Below are positions 33,260-43,100 of a stretch of 64,000 nucleotides of DNA, in pieces (the first letter of the stretch is position 1; each line of letters begins with the position of its first letter). A program made the translations under genes and the position numbers. The notes under the pieces were generated by a model that saw only the letters and a program-made list of their open reading frames with translations, was not told where the DNA came from and ran no database searches. Location: contig NZ_RAZT01000003.1 of NCBI RefSeq assembly GCF_003626635.1, positions 62,001-126,000 on the forward strand. Reading direction: 5' to 3'. The DNA is from Micromonospora musae (GTDB taxonomy: Bacteria; Actinomycetota; Actinomycetes; Mycobacteriales; Micromonosporaceae).

Positions 33260-33299
33260 GTCGAGAGGTTCGAGTCCGCAGGGACCCGAACCTCTCGAC
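33260..33299. terminator. Bidirectional terminator between the Mo-enzyme operon and asnB
   Basis: GTCGAGAGGTTCG (33260-33272) pairs perfectly with CGAACCTCTCGAC (33287-33299). The stem continues as GTCC/GGAC after one mismatch. It sits between two convergent stops. Confidence 0.75.
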
Positions 33300-33320
33300 T
33301 GTCGTGGTGAACGCGGCCGG

Positions 33321-35282
33321 TCAGCGCACCATCGAACCGACCACGGGCTTCGTGAGCAGCGCCGACTGGTTGCGCTGGATGCCCGGGTCGAGGGTCTTCG
33401 CCACGAAGATGGCATGCCAGATGCAGAAGATCAACACGGTCCACACCTTGCGGGAGTGGTCCGCCACCTCCCGCTTGTGCTCGTCGAGCAGCCGCAGCGC
33501 GTACGACAGGTCGAGCAGGTCACCGGCGCCCGAGGTGGAGAGCACGTGCCGCGCCCACTCGTACATCTCGCCGCGCAGCCAGACCCGCGTCGGGGTCGGG
33601 AAGCCCAGCTTCTTCCGGTTGACGATCGCCGGCGGCACCACGCCCTGCAACGCCTGGCGCATCGCGTACTTCGTGGCGTCGGAGCGCGGCGGCAGCTTCA
33701 GGTCCACCGGGATCTTCGCCGCCACGTCGAAGACCGCACGGTCGAGGAAGGGCACCCGCACCTCGAGCGAGTGCGCCATCGAGATCCGGTCGGCCTTCAC
33801 CAGGATGTCGCCGCGCAGCCAGGTGTAGAGGTCGATGTACTGCATCCGGGTGACGTCGTCGAGCTCGGTGCTCTCGGCGTAGATCGGCGCGGTGACGTCG
33901 GTGTAGCGCACCGAGGGGTCGTACCGGCGCAGCAGATGCTGCTTCTCCTCCTCGGTGAACATCCGGGCGTTGCCGTAGTAACGCTCCTCCAGCGGGGTGG
34001 TGCCGCGCTCGAGGAAGCTCTTACCCTTCACCCCCTGCGGGATGGCCTTGGAGACCGCCCGCAGCCCCTTCTGCACCCCGCCCGGCAGGCCGTTGACCGA
34101 GCTGAGCGAGAGCGGCTCCCGGTAGATCGTGTAACCGCCGAAGAACTCGTCCGCGCCCTCACCGGAGAGCACCACGGTGACGTGCTCGGCGGCCTTCTTC
34201 GCCACGAAGTAGAGCGGTACCAGGGCCGGATCGGCGACCGGGTCGTCGAGGTGCCAGACGATCTTCGGCAGCGCCTCGATCATGTCCTGCGGCCCGATCT
34301 TGGTCGGGATCGTCGTGACGTCGAGGTGCCGCGCCGACTCCTGGGCGACGTCGATCTCCGAGTACCCGGGCACGTCGTAGCCGACCGTGAAGGTGAGGAT
34401 GTTCGGGTTGAACTCCCGGGCCAGCGCCACGACCGCCGTGGAGTCGATGCCGCTGGAGAGGAACGAGCCGACCGGCACGTCCGAGCGCATGTGCATCCGG
34501 ACGCTCTCCCGCAGCGTCTCCCGGATCTCGTGGAAGAGCTTCTGCTCGTCGGGCACCGGGGCGGGCCGGAACACCGGCCGGTACCAGCGGCGCACCTCGA
34601 TCCGGCCACCCGGGGTCCAGGTGAGGTACTCCCCCGACCCGACCCGGTGGATCCCCTTGTGCAGCGTCCCGGGCTCGGGAACGTACTGGAGGGTCAGGTA
34701 GTGGCTGAGGTTGGCCGCGTCGACGCCCGCGTCGCCCTCGTAGTTCGAGTGCGCGAAGGGCAGCAGCGCCTTCTTCTCCGAGGCGAGGTAGAGCCCGTCC
34801 GCCGTCTCCAGGAAGTGCAGCGGCTTGATCCCGAAGTAGTCGCGACCGCCGAACGCCTTGCGCTCCTGCCGGTCCCAGATGACGAAGGCGAACATGCCGC
34901 GCAGCCGGGTGAGCACCTGCTCGCCCCAGTAGTGGTAGCCGGCCACGATCACCTCGCCGTCACCGGCCGTGGCGAACTGCGCCCCGAAGTCCCGCACCAG
35001 CTCCTCGCGGAGCTCGATGTAGTTGTAGATCTCACCGTTGAAGGTCAGCAGGTAGCGGCCGTTCGCGTACGGCAGCGGCTCGTGGCTGGACGCCACATCG
35101 ATGATCGCCAGGCGCTTGTGCGCGAAGACCGCGTCGGCGTACCGGCCGGACGCGTCGCCCACCAGCTCGACCCCTGTCTCGTCGGGGCCGCGGTGGTGCA
35201 GGCACTCCAACGCGCCGGCAATGTGGTCGCGGTGCGCGCCGGCGTCACCGCGCGCGCTGAAGAAGGCCAGGAGTCCGCACAT
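33321..35282 (-). CDS. asnB: Asparagine synthase (glutamine-hydrolysing)
   Basis: 653 residues. The class II glutaminase domain begins MCGLLAFF, so the catalytic Cys is residue 2. For that reason ATG 35282 is chosen over 35291, which would add MAT. HHRGPDETG, FNGEIYNYIELR and AGDGEVIV follow. The synthetase domain has the PP-loop SFLSSGIDSTAV and VLSGEGADEFFGGY. It makes Asn from Asp, Gln and ATP. At 653 residues it is longer than E. coli AsnB but normal for actinobacteria. Single gene, divergent from the aminopeptidase. Confidence 0.95.
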   Translation of the reverse strand: MCGLLAFFSARGDAGAHRDHIAGALECLHHRGPDETGVELVGDASGRYADAVFAHKRLAIIDVASSHEPLPYANGRYLLTFNGEIYNYIELREELVRDFGAQFATAGDGEVIVAGYHYWGEQVLTRLRGMFAFVIWDRQERKAFGGRDYFGIKPLHFLETADGLYLASEKKALLPFAHSNYEGDAGVDAANLSHYLTLQYVPEPGTLHKGIHRVGSGEYLTWTPGGRIEVRRWYRPVFRPAPVPDEQKLFHEIRETLRESVRMHMRSDVPVGSFLSSGIDSTAVVALAREFNPNILTFTVGYDVPGYSEIDVAQESARHLDVTTIPTKIGPQDMIEALPKIVWHLDDPVADPALVPLYFVAKKAAEHVTVVLSGEGADEFFGGYTIYREPLSLSSVNGLPGGVQKGLRAVSKAIPQGVKGKSFLERGTTPLEERYYGNARMFTEEEKQHLLRRYDPSVRYTDVTAPIYAESTELDDVTRMQYIDLYTWLRGDILVKADRISMAHSLEVRVPFLDRAVFDVAAKIPVDLKLPPRSDATKYAMRQALQGVVPPAIVNRKKLGFPTPTRVWLRGEMYEWARHVLSTSGAGDLLDLSYALRLLDEHKREVADHSRKVWTVLIFCIWHAIFVAKTLDPGIQRNQSALLTKPVVGSMVR

Positions 35283-35389
35283 GGTCGCCATCTTTTCACG
35301 CGCGGCGAACGGCCGTCGCGGCCGTCCGGCGATCCGGACGGCCGCGGCCCGGCGCCGCGACGGCCCGGGCGGGCGCCCCTGCCCGCGGG

Positions 35390-35419
35390 TTCACGAGGGC
35401 CCCGACGCGCAGGTACCGT
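35390..35419 (+). promoter_or_regulatory. Candidate promoter of the Xaa-Pro aminopeptidase gene
   Basis: TTCACG (35390-35395), 18-nt spacer, TACCGT (35414-35419), 33 bases before the ATG. Confidence 0.4.
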
Positions 35420-35452
35420 CGGCACCAGCATCGACGCGAGAGGAACCGCAGC

Positions 35453-36934
35453 ATGACCGAGGAGCGCGCCGCCGGTAAGCCGACGGACGGTACCGAATCA
35501 CACGATCCGGCCTTCCCTGAGGCGTTTCTGTCCTTCATGCGGCAGGGCTGGCGGGACAGCGAGCTGGCGGTCTCCGCCCTCCCGGCGTCGGCCAACCACG
35601 CCGCGCGCCGAGCCGCCCTCTCCGCGGCCTTCCCCGGCGAGACCCTGGTGGTCCCCACCGGGAACGAGAAGGTACGCGCCAACGACACGGCCTACCCGTT
35701 CCGCCCGGGCAGCGACTTCGCCTACCTGACCGGCGATCTCGAACCGGACAGTGTGCTGGTGATGCGGCCGAACGGCTCGGGGCACGACGCGACGCTGTAC
35801 ATGCGCCCCCGCTCGTCCCGGCAGAACGACGAGTTCTTCCGCAGCCGTCACGGTGAGCTGTGGGTGGGCCGCCGGCCGACGCTGGCGGAGAAGTCGACCG
35901 AGCTGGGTCTGCCGACCGCCGACCTCGCCGAGCTCGACGTGACCCTCGCCGACCTGGCGCCCCGGCGTACCCGGGTGCTGCGCGGCTTCGACCCCCGGGT
36001 CGACGCGGCCGTGCGCCCCTACGACGGCCCGCGCGCCGACGGTCAGCCGGCCCGCGACCGCGAGCTGGCGATCGCGATCTCCGAGCTGAAGCTGGTCAAG
36101 GACGAGTGGGAGATCGCCCAGCTCCAGGAGGCGATCGACGCCACCGTACGGGGCTTCGAGGACGTCGCGCGGGTGCTCCCGGCCGACCGGGGGGTCTCCG
36201 AGCGGCTGCTGGAGGGTGTCTTCGCGCTGCGCGCCCGGCACGACGGCAACGACGTCGGCTACGGCTCGATCGTCGGCGCCGGGGAGCACGCCACGACCCT
36301 GCACTGGGTGCACAACCACGGCACCACCCGCCCGGGTGACCTGCTGCTGATGGACATGGGCGTGGAGAACCGCAACCTCTACACCGCCGACGTCACCCGG
36401 GTGCTCCCGGTCAACGGCCGGTTCACGGCGCTGCAGCGCCAGGTCTACGACATCGTCCACGCCTCGCAGCAGGCCGGCATCGACTTCATCAAGCCGGGGG
36501 TTGAGTTCCGCGAGGTCCACCGGACGTGCATGCGGGTGCTCGCCGAGGGCCTGGCCGACCTGGGCCTGCTGCCGGTGAGCGTGGACGAGGCGATGGACGA
36601 GAACTCGACGGTCTACCGGCGCTGGACGCTGCACGGCTTCGGGCACATGCTCGGCATCGACGTGCACGACTGCTCCAACGCCTCGAAGGAGAAGTACCGC
36701 GAGGGCACGCTCGACGAGGGCTACGTGCTCACCGTGGAGCCGGGGCTCTACTTCCAGCCCGAGGACGAGCTGGTCCCCGAGGAGCTGCGCGGCATCGGCA
36801 TCCGCATCGAGGACGACGTACTGGTCACGGCGTCCGGCGCGGTGAACCTGTCGGCGGGCCTGCCCCGGGCGGCCGACGAGGTGGAGACCTGGCTGGCCGA
36901 GCAGCGGGAGGCGGGTCCGCGCCTGCCGAGCTGA
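35453..36934 (+). CDS. Xaa-Pro aminopeptidase (M24B, PepP-like)
   Basis: 493 residues. The N-terminal aminopeptidase-P domain has YPFRPGSDFAYLTGDLEPDS. The pita-bread catalytic domain supplies dimetal ligands: Asp in LLMDMGVEN and in ADVTRVLPV, His in HGFGHMLGIDVHD, and Glu in VEPGLYF and IRIEDDVLV. It removes N-terminal residues preceding proline; cytoplasmic, with no signal peptide. ATG 35453 follows GAGAGGAA. Single gene with its own terminator. Confidence 0.94.
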   Translation: MTEERAAGKPTDGTESHDPAFPEAFLSFMRQGWRDSELAVSALPASANHAARRAALSAAFPGETLVVPTGNEKVRANDTAYPFRPGSDFAYLTGDLEPDSVLVMRPNGSGHDATLYMRPRSSRQNDEFFRSRHGELWVGRRPTLAEKSTELGLPTADLAELDVTLADLAPRRTRVLRGFDPRVDAAVRPYDGPRADGQPARDRELAIAISELKLVKDEWEIAQLQEAIDATVRGFEDVARVLPADRGVSERLLEGVFALRARHDGNDVGYGSIVGAGEHATTLHWVHNHGTTRPGDLLLMDMGVENRNLYTADVTRVLPVNGRFTALQRQVYDIVHASQQAGIDFIKPGVEFREVHRTCMRVLAEGLADLGLLPVSVDEAMDENSTVYRRWTLHGFGHMLGIDVHDCSNASKEKYREGTLDEGYVLTVEPGLYFQPEDELVPEELRGIGIRIEDDVLVTASGAVNLSAGLPRAADEVETWLAEQREAGPRLPS

Positions 36935-36955
36935 CCCCGCACCTACGACCACAGC

Positions 36956-37013
36956 GGGCCCCCCGCCGACGTCTGCGACGCATCTCGTCGTTACGACGCC
37001 GGCGGTGGGGCCC
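36956..37013 (+). terminator. Terminator-like hairpin after the aminopeptidase gene
   Basis: 36956-36968 pairs with 37000-37013 (GGGCCCC with GGGGCCC, then CCGCCG with CGGCGG, one bulged T), enclosing a 31-nt loop with further pairing, 22 bases past the stop. Confidence 0.6.
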
Positions 37014-37428
37014 GTTGGCGTAGTGGCCTGATCCCGCCCCTTCCACGCCCGACCTGCCCGGCCGGCGGTCCGCTCGACCCGCGAGATGCCATCTGCCCGG
37101 CACTACGACGAGCGTGCCCGACCATCACCCTTGCCCCTCCGGGGTATCCGCCACGAGCTTTCCGCCACCGGCCACGCCCTGGCGGCATCCAGGAGCTTTT
37201 CGCTACCGGCGCGTTCCGAGCACCAGTCATGCCGAGCAGGGCTTGGACGTCCCGACTGGTGCCGTCCGCGCTGCGCATACCGAATGTGGGCTTATCTCAG
37301 GTTCGCCCGCATCGTGAACAACTCTCCCATACGGTCTTATTCAGCAGCTACAACCGATTTGTAGCGAAGGCCGCCTCGCCATGGCGAAGCGACCTTGTCT
37401 GGGTACAAGGAGAGGGCAGAGAGCTCCG
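37014..37428. other. Long non-coding upstream region of the beta-helix gene
   Basis: No gene is supported. From about 37270 to 37370 it is noticeably richer in A and T than the surroundings (for example CATACGGTCTTATTCAGC), as expected for a promoter region. It then carries three successive small hairpins just before the start codon (next entry). Confidence 0.6.
37348..37412 (+). promoter_or_regulatory. Three stacked hairpins in the 5' leader of the beta-helix gene
   Basis: CTACAA/TTGTAG (37348-37353, 37359-37364), the 12-bp palindrome TCGCCATGGCGA (37376-37387), and CCTTGT/ACAAGG (37393-37398, 37405-37410). The last stem covers part of AAGGAG (37407-37412), a candidate ribosome-binding sequence 16 nt before ATG 37429. 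Confidence 0.45.
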
Positions 37429-39903
37429 ATGTCCAACCACCTTCGCAAGAACGATGACGCGACCGGCGAGAAGAACTCGCCGTTCCGCCGGCGCCGGCTC
37501 TGGCTCGTCACAGGCGTTGCGGGCCTCGCGGGAGCGGTCGGCCTCACCGGCGTCGCGTACGCCACCACCGGGGTGACCGGCGCGCACCGACTGGCCGACG
37601 TCAAGTGGTCGACGTCCCAGCTGAGCGACGACGGCCAGGACAAGGCCAAGGACGACAAGGACAAGGACGACAAGGGCAGGGACAAGGACGACCGCGACGA
37701 GGTACGGGAGGTGAAGTGCGACGACGATGACCTCATCGAGGCCCTCGACCTCGCCAACCGTGACGACGGCGGGACGCTGAAGCTGGCCAAGGACTGCACC
37801 TACGAACTCGACAAGAACGACAAGAAGTCCGAGGCGGGCCTGCCGACGATCAAGCAGGACATCACCATCGAGGGCAACGGCTCGACGATCAAGCGGGAGG
37901 CCGAGGAAGGCTTCCGGATCTTCCGGGTCGCCGACGGCGGCAACCTGACCCTGAAGGACGTCACGGTCCGCAACGGCGCCGCCGGCGAAGACCGCAAGGA
38001 CGACAAGGACAAGGACAAGCACGACAAGGACAAGGAGCCGCCGAAGAAGTGGGTTCCCGGCGACCAGTCCGGGAACTGGGGTGGGGCTCCGGCCGCGCCC
38101 GCCGCTCCCGCCGCGGCTCCGGCCAAGGCTGCCGCTCCGGCCCAGGCCGCGGCTCCGGCGGCCGCTCCGGCCAAGGCTGCCGCACCGGCCAAGGCTGCCG
38201 CTCCGGCTGCGGTCGAGGCCGCGGCACCGGCCGCCGCACCGGCCAAGGCTGCCGTTCCGGCCCAGGCCGCGGCACCGGCCGCCGCACCCGCCAAGGCTGC
38301 CGCTCCGGCTGCGGTCGAGGCCGCGGTCGAGGCTGCGGCACCGGCTGCGGCCGTCAAGGCGCCCGCCGCTCCCGCTCCCGCTGCGGCTCCGGCCGAGGTT
38401 GCGGCTCCGGCCGCGGTCGAGGCTGCGGCTCCGGCCGCGGTCGAGGCTGCGGCACCGGCTGCGGCCGTGAAGGCGCCCGCCGCTCCCGCTGCGGCTCCGG
38501 CCGAGGCTGCGGCTCCGGCCGAGGCTGCGGCTCCGGCCGAGGCTGCGGCTCCGGCCGAGGCTGCGGCTCCGGCCGCCACGTCCACCAAGCCGGCCGAGGA
38601 CAAGAAGGAGTGGGACGGCAAGGACAAGAAGGAGTGGGAGGGCAAGGACAAGCACGACGAGGACAAGGACAAGCACGACGAGGACGGCAAGGAGCACGAG
38701 GGCGACGGCGGTGGCCTGCTGGTCGAACGCGGTGGCGAGGCCCACCTGGTGAACGCCAAGTTCGTCCTCAACAGCGCCAAGAACAACGGCGGCGCCATCG
38801 CCAACTTCGGCCGGGTCAAGGCCGAGGGCAGCACCTTCGACAACAACCACGCCGGAGAGGACGGCGGCGCCATCTTCAACGCCGGAGTTCTCGACGTCAA
38901 GGGCTCCGGCGACGGCAAGGGCCCCGAGTCCCGCATCAGCAACAACACCGCGGGCAAGGACGGCGGCGGTATCGCCAACGGCCACAGCGACAAGAAGAAG
39001 GACGAGCACGACAAGAAGAAGGACGAGCACGACAGCACGAACCTCACCAGTGGCGGCTGGCACGGCGAGGAGTCCGGCAAGGACAAGCACGACGAGGACC
39101 GCAAGGACAACAAGGCCGGCACCGTCACGATCGAGAAGACCCTGATCGAGGGCAACACCGCCAAGAAGAACGGCGGCGGCCTGTCCAGCAACGACGGCTT
39201 CGTCGAGGTCCGCTGGACGTTCATCAAGAACAACACCGCCGGCGAGAACGGTGGTGGCATCGCCGCCGTCGACACCGTCCTGACGGTCAAGAACAGCGTC
39301 GTCGAGAAGAACAAGGCCCACAAGGACGGCGGCGGCATCTACAACGTCAGCAGCGACGACGACAAGAAGCGCAACTCCTGGAACGGCAAGGACGAGGACA
39401 AGAACAGGGACGAGGAGAATCGCGCCTCCGCCACCGTCACCGACAGTGAGATCTTCGAGAACAGCGCGGGCCGCTTCGGTGGAGGCATCTTCAACGGCAA
39501 GCCGTTCGAGGACAAGGACAACAAGGACTGGCAGAACGGCGCCAGCATGGCCGGCCCGACCTCTTGGGAGGGCTCTTGGTGGAAGGACAAGGACCACGAG
39601 GACGGCGAGGACCACAAGGACCTCGGCGCCACCCTGGTCCTGCGCGACACCAAGATCAAGGAGAACTTCGCCGGCAAGAACGGCGGCGGCATCTACAACA
39701 ACGAAGGCAAGGTGACCCTGACCAACACCAAGGTCACCAAGAACAAGGCCGACAACGGCAACGACAAGGATGACAAGCACCACAAGGGGATCGCCGGCGG
39801 CATCTTCAACGAAGATGGAAAGGTCAAGCTCGACGACGACTCGACCATCTCCGACAACGACCCCACCAACTGCGCCAACACCGTCGAAGACTGCTTCGAC
39901 TGA
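37429..39903 (+). CDS. Secreted right-handed beta-helix protein with Asp/Lys-rich and Ala/Pro-rich insertions
   Basis: 824 residues. A signal peptide follows an RRRR stretch (LWLVTGVAGLAGAVGLTGVA, cut near AYA). The N-terminal cap is CDDDDLIEALDLAN with ITIEGNGSTIKRE. About nine beta-helix rungs of the chlamydial-POMP type follow, such as NNGGAIAN, EDGGAIFN, KDGGGIYN, RFGGGIFN and KNGGGIYN, and the end is DPTNCANTVEDCFD. Unusual insertions break the helix: Lys/Asp-rich runs (about residues 69-94, 188-204, 390-424, 519-540 and later) and an Ala/Pro/Glu/Lys repeat region at about 220-385. No sorting signal or membrane anchor. Probably an extracellular structural or binding protein; no catalytic site seen. 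An in-frame ATG at 37381 is an alternative start. Confidence 0.82.
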   Translation: MSNHLRKNDDATGEKNSPFRRRRLWLVTGVAGLAGAVGLTGVAYATTGVTGAHRLADVKWSTSQLSDDGQDKAKDDKDKDDKGRDKDDRDEVREVKCDDDDLIEALDLANRDDGGTLKLAKDCTYELDKNDKKSEAGLPTIKQDITIEGNGSTIKREAEEGFRIFRVADGGNLTLKDVTVRNGAAGEDRKDDKDKDKHDKDKEPPKKWVPGDQSGNWGGAPAAPAAPAAAPAKAAAPAQAAAPAAAPAKAAAPAKAAAPAAVEAAAPAAAPAKAAVPAQAAAPAAAPAKAAAPAAVEAAVEAAAPAAAVKAPAAPAPAAAPAEVAAPAAVEAAAPAAVEAAAPAAAVKAPAAPAAAPAEAAAPAEAAAPAEAAAPAEAAAPAATSTKPAEDKKEWDGKDKKEWEGKDKHDEDKDKHDEDGKEHEGDGGGLLVERGGEAHLVNAKFVLNSAKNNGGAIANFGRVKAEGSTFDNNHAGEDGGAIFNAGVLDVKGSGDGKGPESRISNNTAGKDGGGIANGHSDKKKDEHDKKKDEHDSTNLTSGGWHGEESGKDKHDEDRKDNKAGTVTIEKTLIEGNTAKKNGGGLSSNDGFVEVRWTFIKNNTAGENGGGIAAVDTVLTVKNSVVEKNKAHKDGGGIYNVSSDDDKKRNSWNGKDEDKNRDEENRASATVTDSEIFENSAGRFGGGIFNGKPFEDKDNKDWQNGASMAGPTSWEGSWWKDKDHEDGEDHKDLGATLVLRDTKIKENFAGKNGGGIYNNEGKVTLTNTKVTKNKADNGNDKDDKHHKGIAGGIFNEDGKVKLDDDSTISDNDPTNCANTVEDCFD
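38488..38577 (+). repeat. 18-bp tandem repeat (four perfect copies plus one variant)
   Basis: GCTGCGGCTCCGGCCGAG repeated from 38488 to 38559, then a variant to 38577; each encodes AAAPAE. It is the most regular part of a longer degenerate Ala/Pro repeat array (about 38082-38580) within the beta-helix gene. Confidence 0.9.
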
Positions 39904-39937
39904 GCAACACGACAGCGAGACAGCGACGGAGAAGTTC

Positions 39938-39968
39938 GGCCCCCTGCCACCGGAGGTGGCGGGGGGCC
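39938..39968. terminator. Terminator after the beta-helix gene
   Basis: GGCCCCCTGCCACC (39938-39951) pairs with GGTGGCGGGGGGCC (39955-39968) with one G-T wobble and a 3-nt loop. Confidence 0.75.
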
Positions 39969-40049
39969 GACCCGTGCGAACCAGGGCGTGTGTCAAAGTC
40001 GTCGGGCGAGCCGAGGCGGAGTCCAGGCGGCGATCCGGCAAGGCGGGGA

Positions 40050-40082
40050 TTCGTTCGGATACCGGTGTTGTATCCGGACGAA
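40050..40082. terminator. Second hairpin in the convergent region, serving the amylase-pullulanase gene
   Basis: TTCGTTCGGATAC (40050-40062) and GTATCCGGACGAA (40070-40082), 7-nt loop and one wobble, 65 bases past the minus-strand stop at 40147. Confidence 0.6.
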
Positions 40083-40146
40083 GCGCCGAGGCCGCCGGTC
40101 GTCGTCTGGGCCCGCCGCAGGCCGGCCAGGGACTTCGACACCGGCC

Positions 40147-43100
40147 CTATCGCTGCACGAAGACCGTCACGCTGCGAGCCGGCACGGTGAACGTGCCGCT
40201 CGCCCGATCGAACGATGCGGTCCGCAGCGCCGGGTCCGCCGAGGCGCGCAGCACGGGGTGCAGTGACACGTCCGCACCCCGCAGTCCGGGCAACCGTTGC
40301 GTCGCGGTCTGCGGGGTGGCGTTGAAGACCACGGTCACCGACGACCAACGCGAATCCAGCCCCCGGCCGTCCAGCATCATGGTGAGCACGCCGGGCGTCT
40401 CCGCGGCGCCGGAGAGCGGGAACGCCACCCGCCGCTGGACCTGCTCCGCAGTGGCGAGCCCGAAGACCGGCGACGAGGCTCGGATCCGGAGCAGCTCGGC
40501 GTAGCGGGCGTCGGTGGCGCCGATCGCCGCGCAGTCCGGCACCAGCGCCGGATCGGCCAGGAGCGGTCGGGCGTACGACCACTTGTCCTGGTTGTCCGCC
40601 GCCGGCGGCAGGCCGGCACCGAACCCGTTGCCCTGGGCGCAGTCCCAGCGGATCTGGTTGAACCAGTCACCCGAGTCGTACGAGTTGCGGTCCAGCGACT
40701 TCGAGCGCAGCCGCTCGGAGCCCGCGGTGACGAACCCGGTGCCCTGGCTGAACACCACCGTGCTCAACGCCAGCACCTGCATCCGGGACCGGTCCGCGGC
40801 CGAGGTGCCCTGCGGCAGCTTGTACGCCAGCGCGTCGTACAGGATCTCGTTGTCGTGCGCGTCGACGTAGGTGACCGCCTCCCCGGGTGCCGCCGTGTAG
40901 CCGGCCGGCGCACCGTTGTAGTCGACCTCGGCGCCGGTGACCCGCTCCCCCGCCGAGTCGGTGAACCGGTAACCACGCAGGTTCCCCGTCAGCCCCACCT
41001 TGATCAGGTCGTGCTGGTGCAGCAGCCGGGCGCGCTGCTCGTCCGGGCTGCCGTTGACCGGGTCGCCGTTGGGGTCGGTGAAGAGGCCGGACGCGAAGCC
41101 CTGCGACCGTGGGTTGGCGTCGAACGGGCCGCCGCCGCGCACCGCGTCCCGGAGCCGGTCGTTGAAGGTGCCGACCCCGGTGCCGGCCATGTTCGCCTGG
41201 GTGGCCTGGACGAAACGGGCGTCGTCCGCGACCTCGCCGAAGTTCCACCCCTCGCCGTAGAGCAGGACGGACTTGCCGTCCACCCCGTCGCGGGCCGGGG
41301 TCAGCCGGTCCAGCGCCGCCCGTACGGCCAGGATGTTCGCCTTCGGGTGGTGGCCCATCAGGTCGAAGCGGAAGCCGTCCACCTTGTACGCCTTCGCCCA
41401 GGTGACCACCGAGTCCACCACCAGCTTGCCCATCATCGCGTGCTCCGGGGCGGTGTTGGCGCAGCAGGTGGAGGTGGCGATCGTGCCGTCGTCGAGCAAG
41501 CGGTGGTAGTAGCCGGGCACGATCTGGTCGAGCACCGACTTCGGGTCCACGCCGGCGGCCGAGGTGTGGTTGTAGACCACGTCCAGCACCAGCCGCAGGC
41601 CTGCGCCGTTGACGCCGGCGACCATCCGGCGGAACTCGGTGGTCCGCGCCGCTCCGGCCGGGTCGACGGCGTAGCCGCCCTCCGGGACCGTGTAGTGCAG
41701 CGGGTCGTACCCCCAGTTGTAGCCGTCGGAGCCGGCCACCGCCGCGACGCAGCGCTGCTGCTCCTCCGAGTCCGGTGGCAGCGCCGCCAGGTCGCAGGGG
41801 GGCTGCGCCTGGTCGGCGCGGCGCTCGGGGATGGTGGCGAAGTCGAACGCCGGGAGCAGGTGCAGGTGGGTCACCCCGGCGTCGCCGAGGGCCCGCAGGT
41901 GCGTCATTCCGCTGCTCGACGGTTCGGTGAAGGCGAGGAAGGTGCCCCGCCGCTCGGCCGGCACGGTCGGGTCGGCCACCGAGAAGTCCCGCACCGACAG
42001 CTCGGAGATCTGCGCCCGGCTCGGCGGCACGGCCGCCGGCTTGCGCAGCCCGGACCAGCCGGGCGGGGCGAGCGCCGGATCGGCGAGGTCCACGAGCTGG
42101 CTGTGCGTGGAGTCCGGCGCCAGCGCCACCGAGTACGGGTCGGTGACCGAGGCGGTGACCATCTGCTGGGTCGCCGGCTGCCAGGCCTGCACCTGGTAGC
42201 GGTAGAACTCCCCGGTCCACTCCCGAGCGCCGCGCACGGACCAGACGCCGGTGCGGTCGTCCCGCTTCATCGCCACCGTTCGCGGCTGGGCCGTGGGCGT
42301 CTCGAAGAGCTGCAACGCCACCGTCCGGGCGGTCGGGGCCCAGACCGAGAGGGTCGGTGTCCGGCCGGCGTACGTCGGACCGAGGCGCGCCTCGGTGGCC
42401 GGCGCGTACACGTCGTCGAGCACGCCGGGGAGCTGCACGCCGGTGGCCGAGAGCAGCCGCCCTTCGGCGTCCCGCTCGGTGACCAGCAGCTGGCCGCGCA
42501 GCGCGGCCGGCACCTTTGCCAGGTCCTTGCGGTCGAGGGCGAAGCTCCGGTACGCCCACAAATGCGGGAACGCCGCCCGCTGGGCCTCGGTCAGCCCGTT
42601 GCGCCGCGCGTCGAGTGGCAGCGTCGTGTACGTCCCGACCAGCTCGCCGTCGACCACCCGCACGCCGCCGGCCGGGGCGGCCACCAGGGCGTACCGCTTG
42701 CCGTCGGTGGGCCCGGTCTGCCAGGCGACGGTGGACCTGTCGATCCAGTGCGCCCGCTGCTTGGTGACGTCCAACTCCCCGCCGCCGGCGGTGGAGGTCG
42801 GCGGCAGCAGCCGGCCCGGAACGGCGGCGAGCAGCCAGAACTCCCGTCCGGCACCGGTGAGGTCGAGCCGCTGGTCGTCGGGGAGGTCCTTCTCGTCTCC
42901 CTTGTGGAGGATGTAGTTGAGTCCGGTCGCACCGGCCGCGAGCGGTACCCGGAAGAGCGCGCCGAAGGCGTCGAAGCCGGTCGGCTCCATCGGGTCGGAC
43001 CACTCGGTCGGGTGCGCCGCGCCGTCCCAGAGGTGCAGCCCCCAGCCGTCGTAGTTGCCGTCGGCCCGCCGGTAGTGGATGACCGCGGTGCCCTCCTCCA

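Noticed and set aside
33260..33299. GGTTCGAGTCC inside a hairpin, resembling a tRNA T-arm (possible tRNA fragment or attachment site).
   Set aside because: No acceptor, D- or anticodon arms are present, and the perfect 13-bp outer stem between convergent genes fits a terminator.
37348..40041. An 897-codon open frame on the minus strand across the beta-helix gene, rich in Val/Leu.
   Set aside because: It is the mirror of the Asp/Lys- and Ala/Pro-rich plus-strand gene (GAC/AAG codons read backwards as GTC/CTT). It has no SD, and the plus strand has a signal peptide and repeat motifs.
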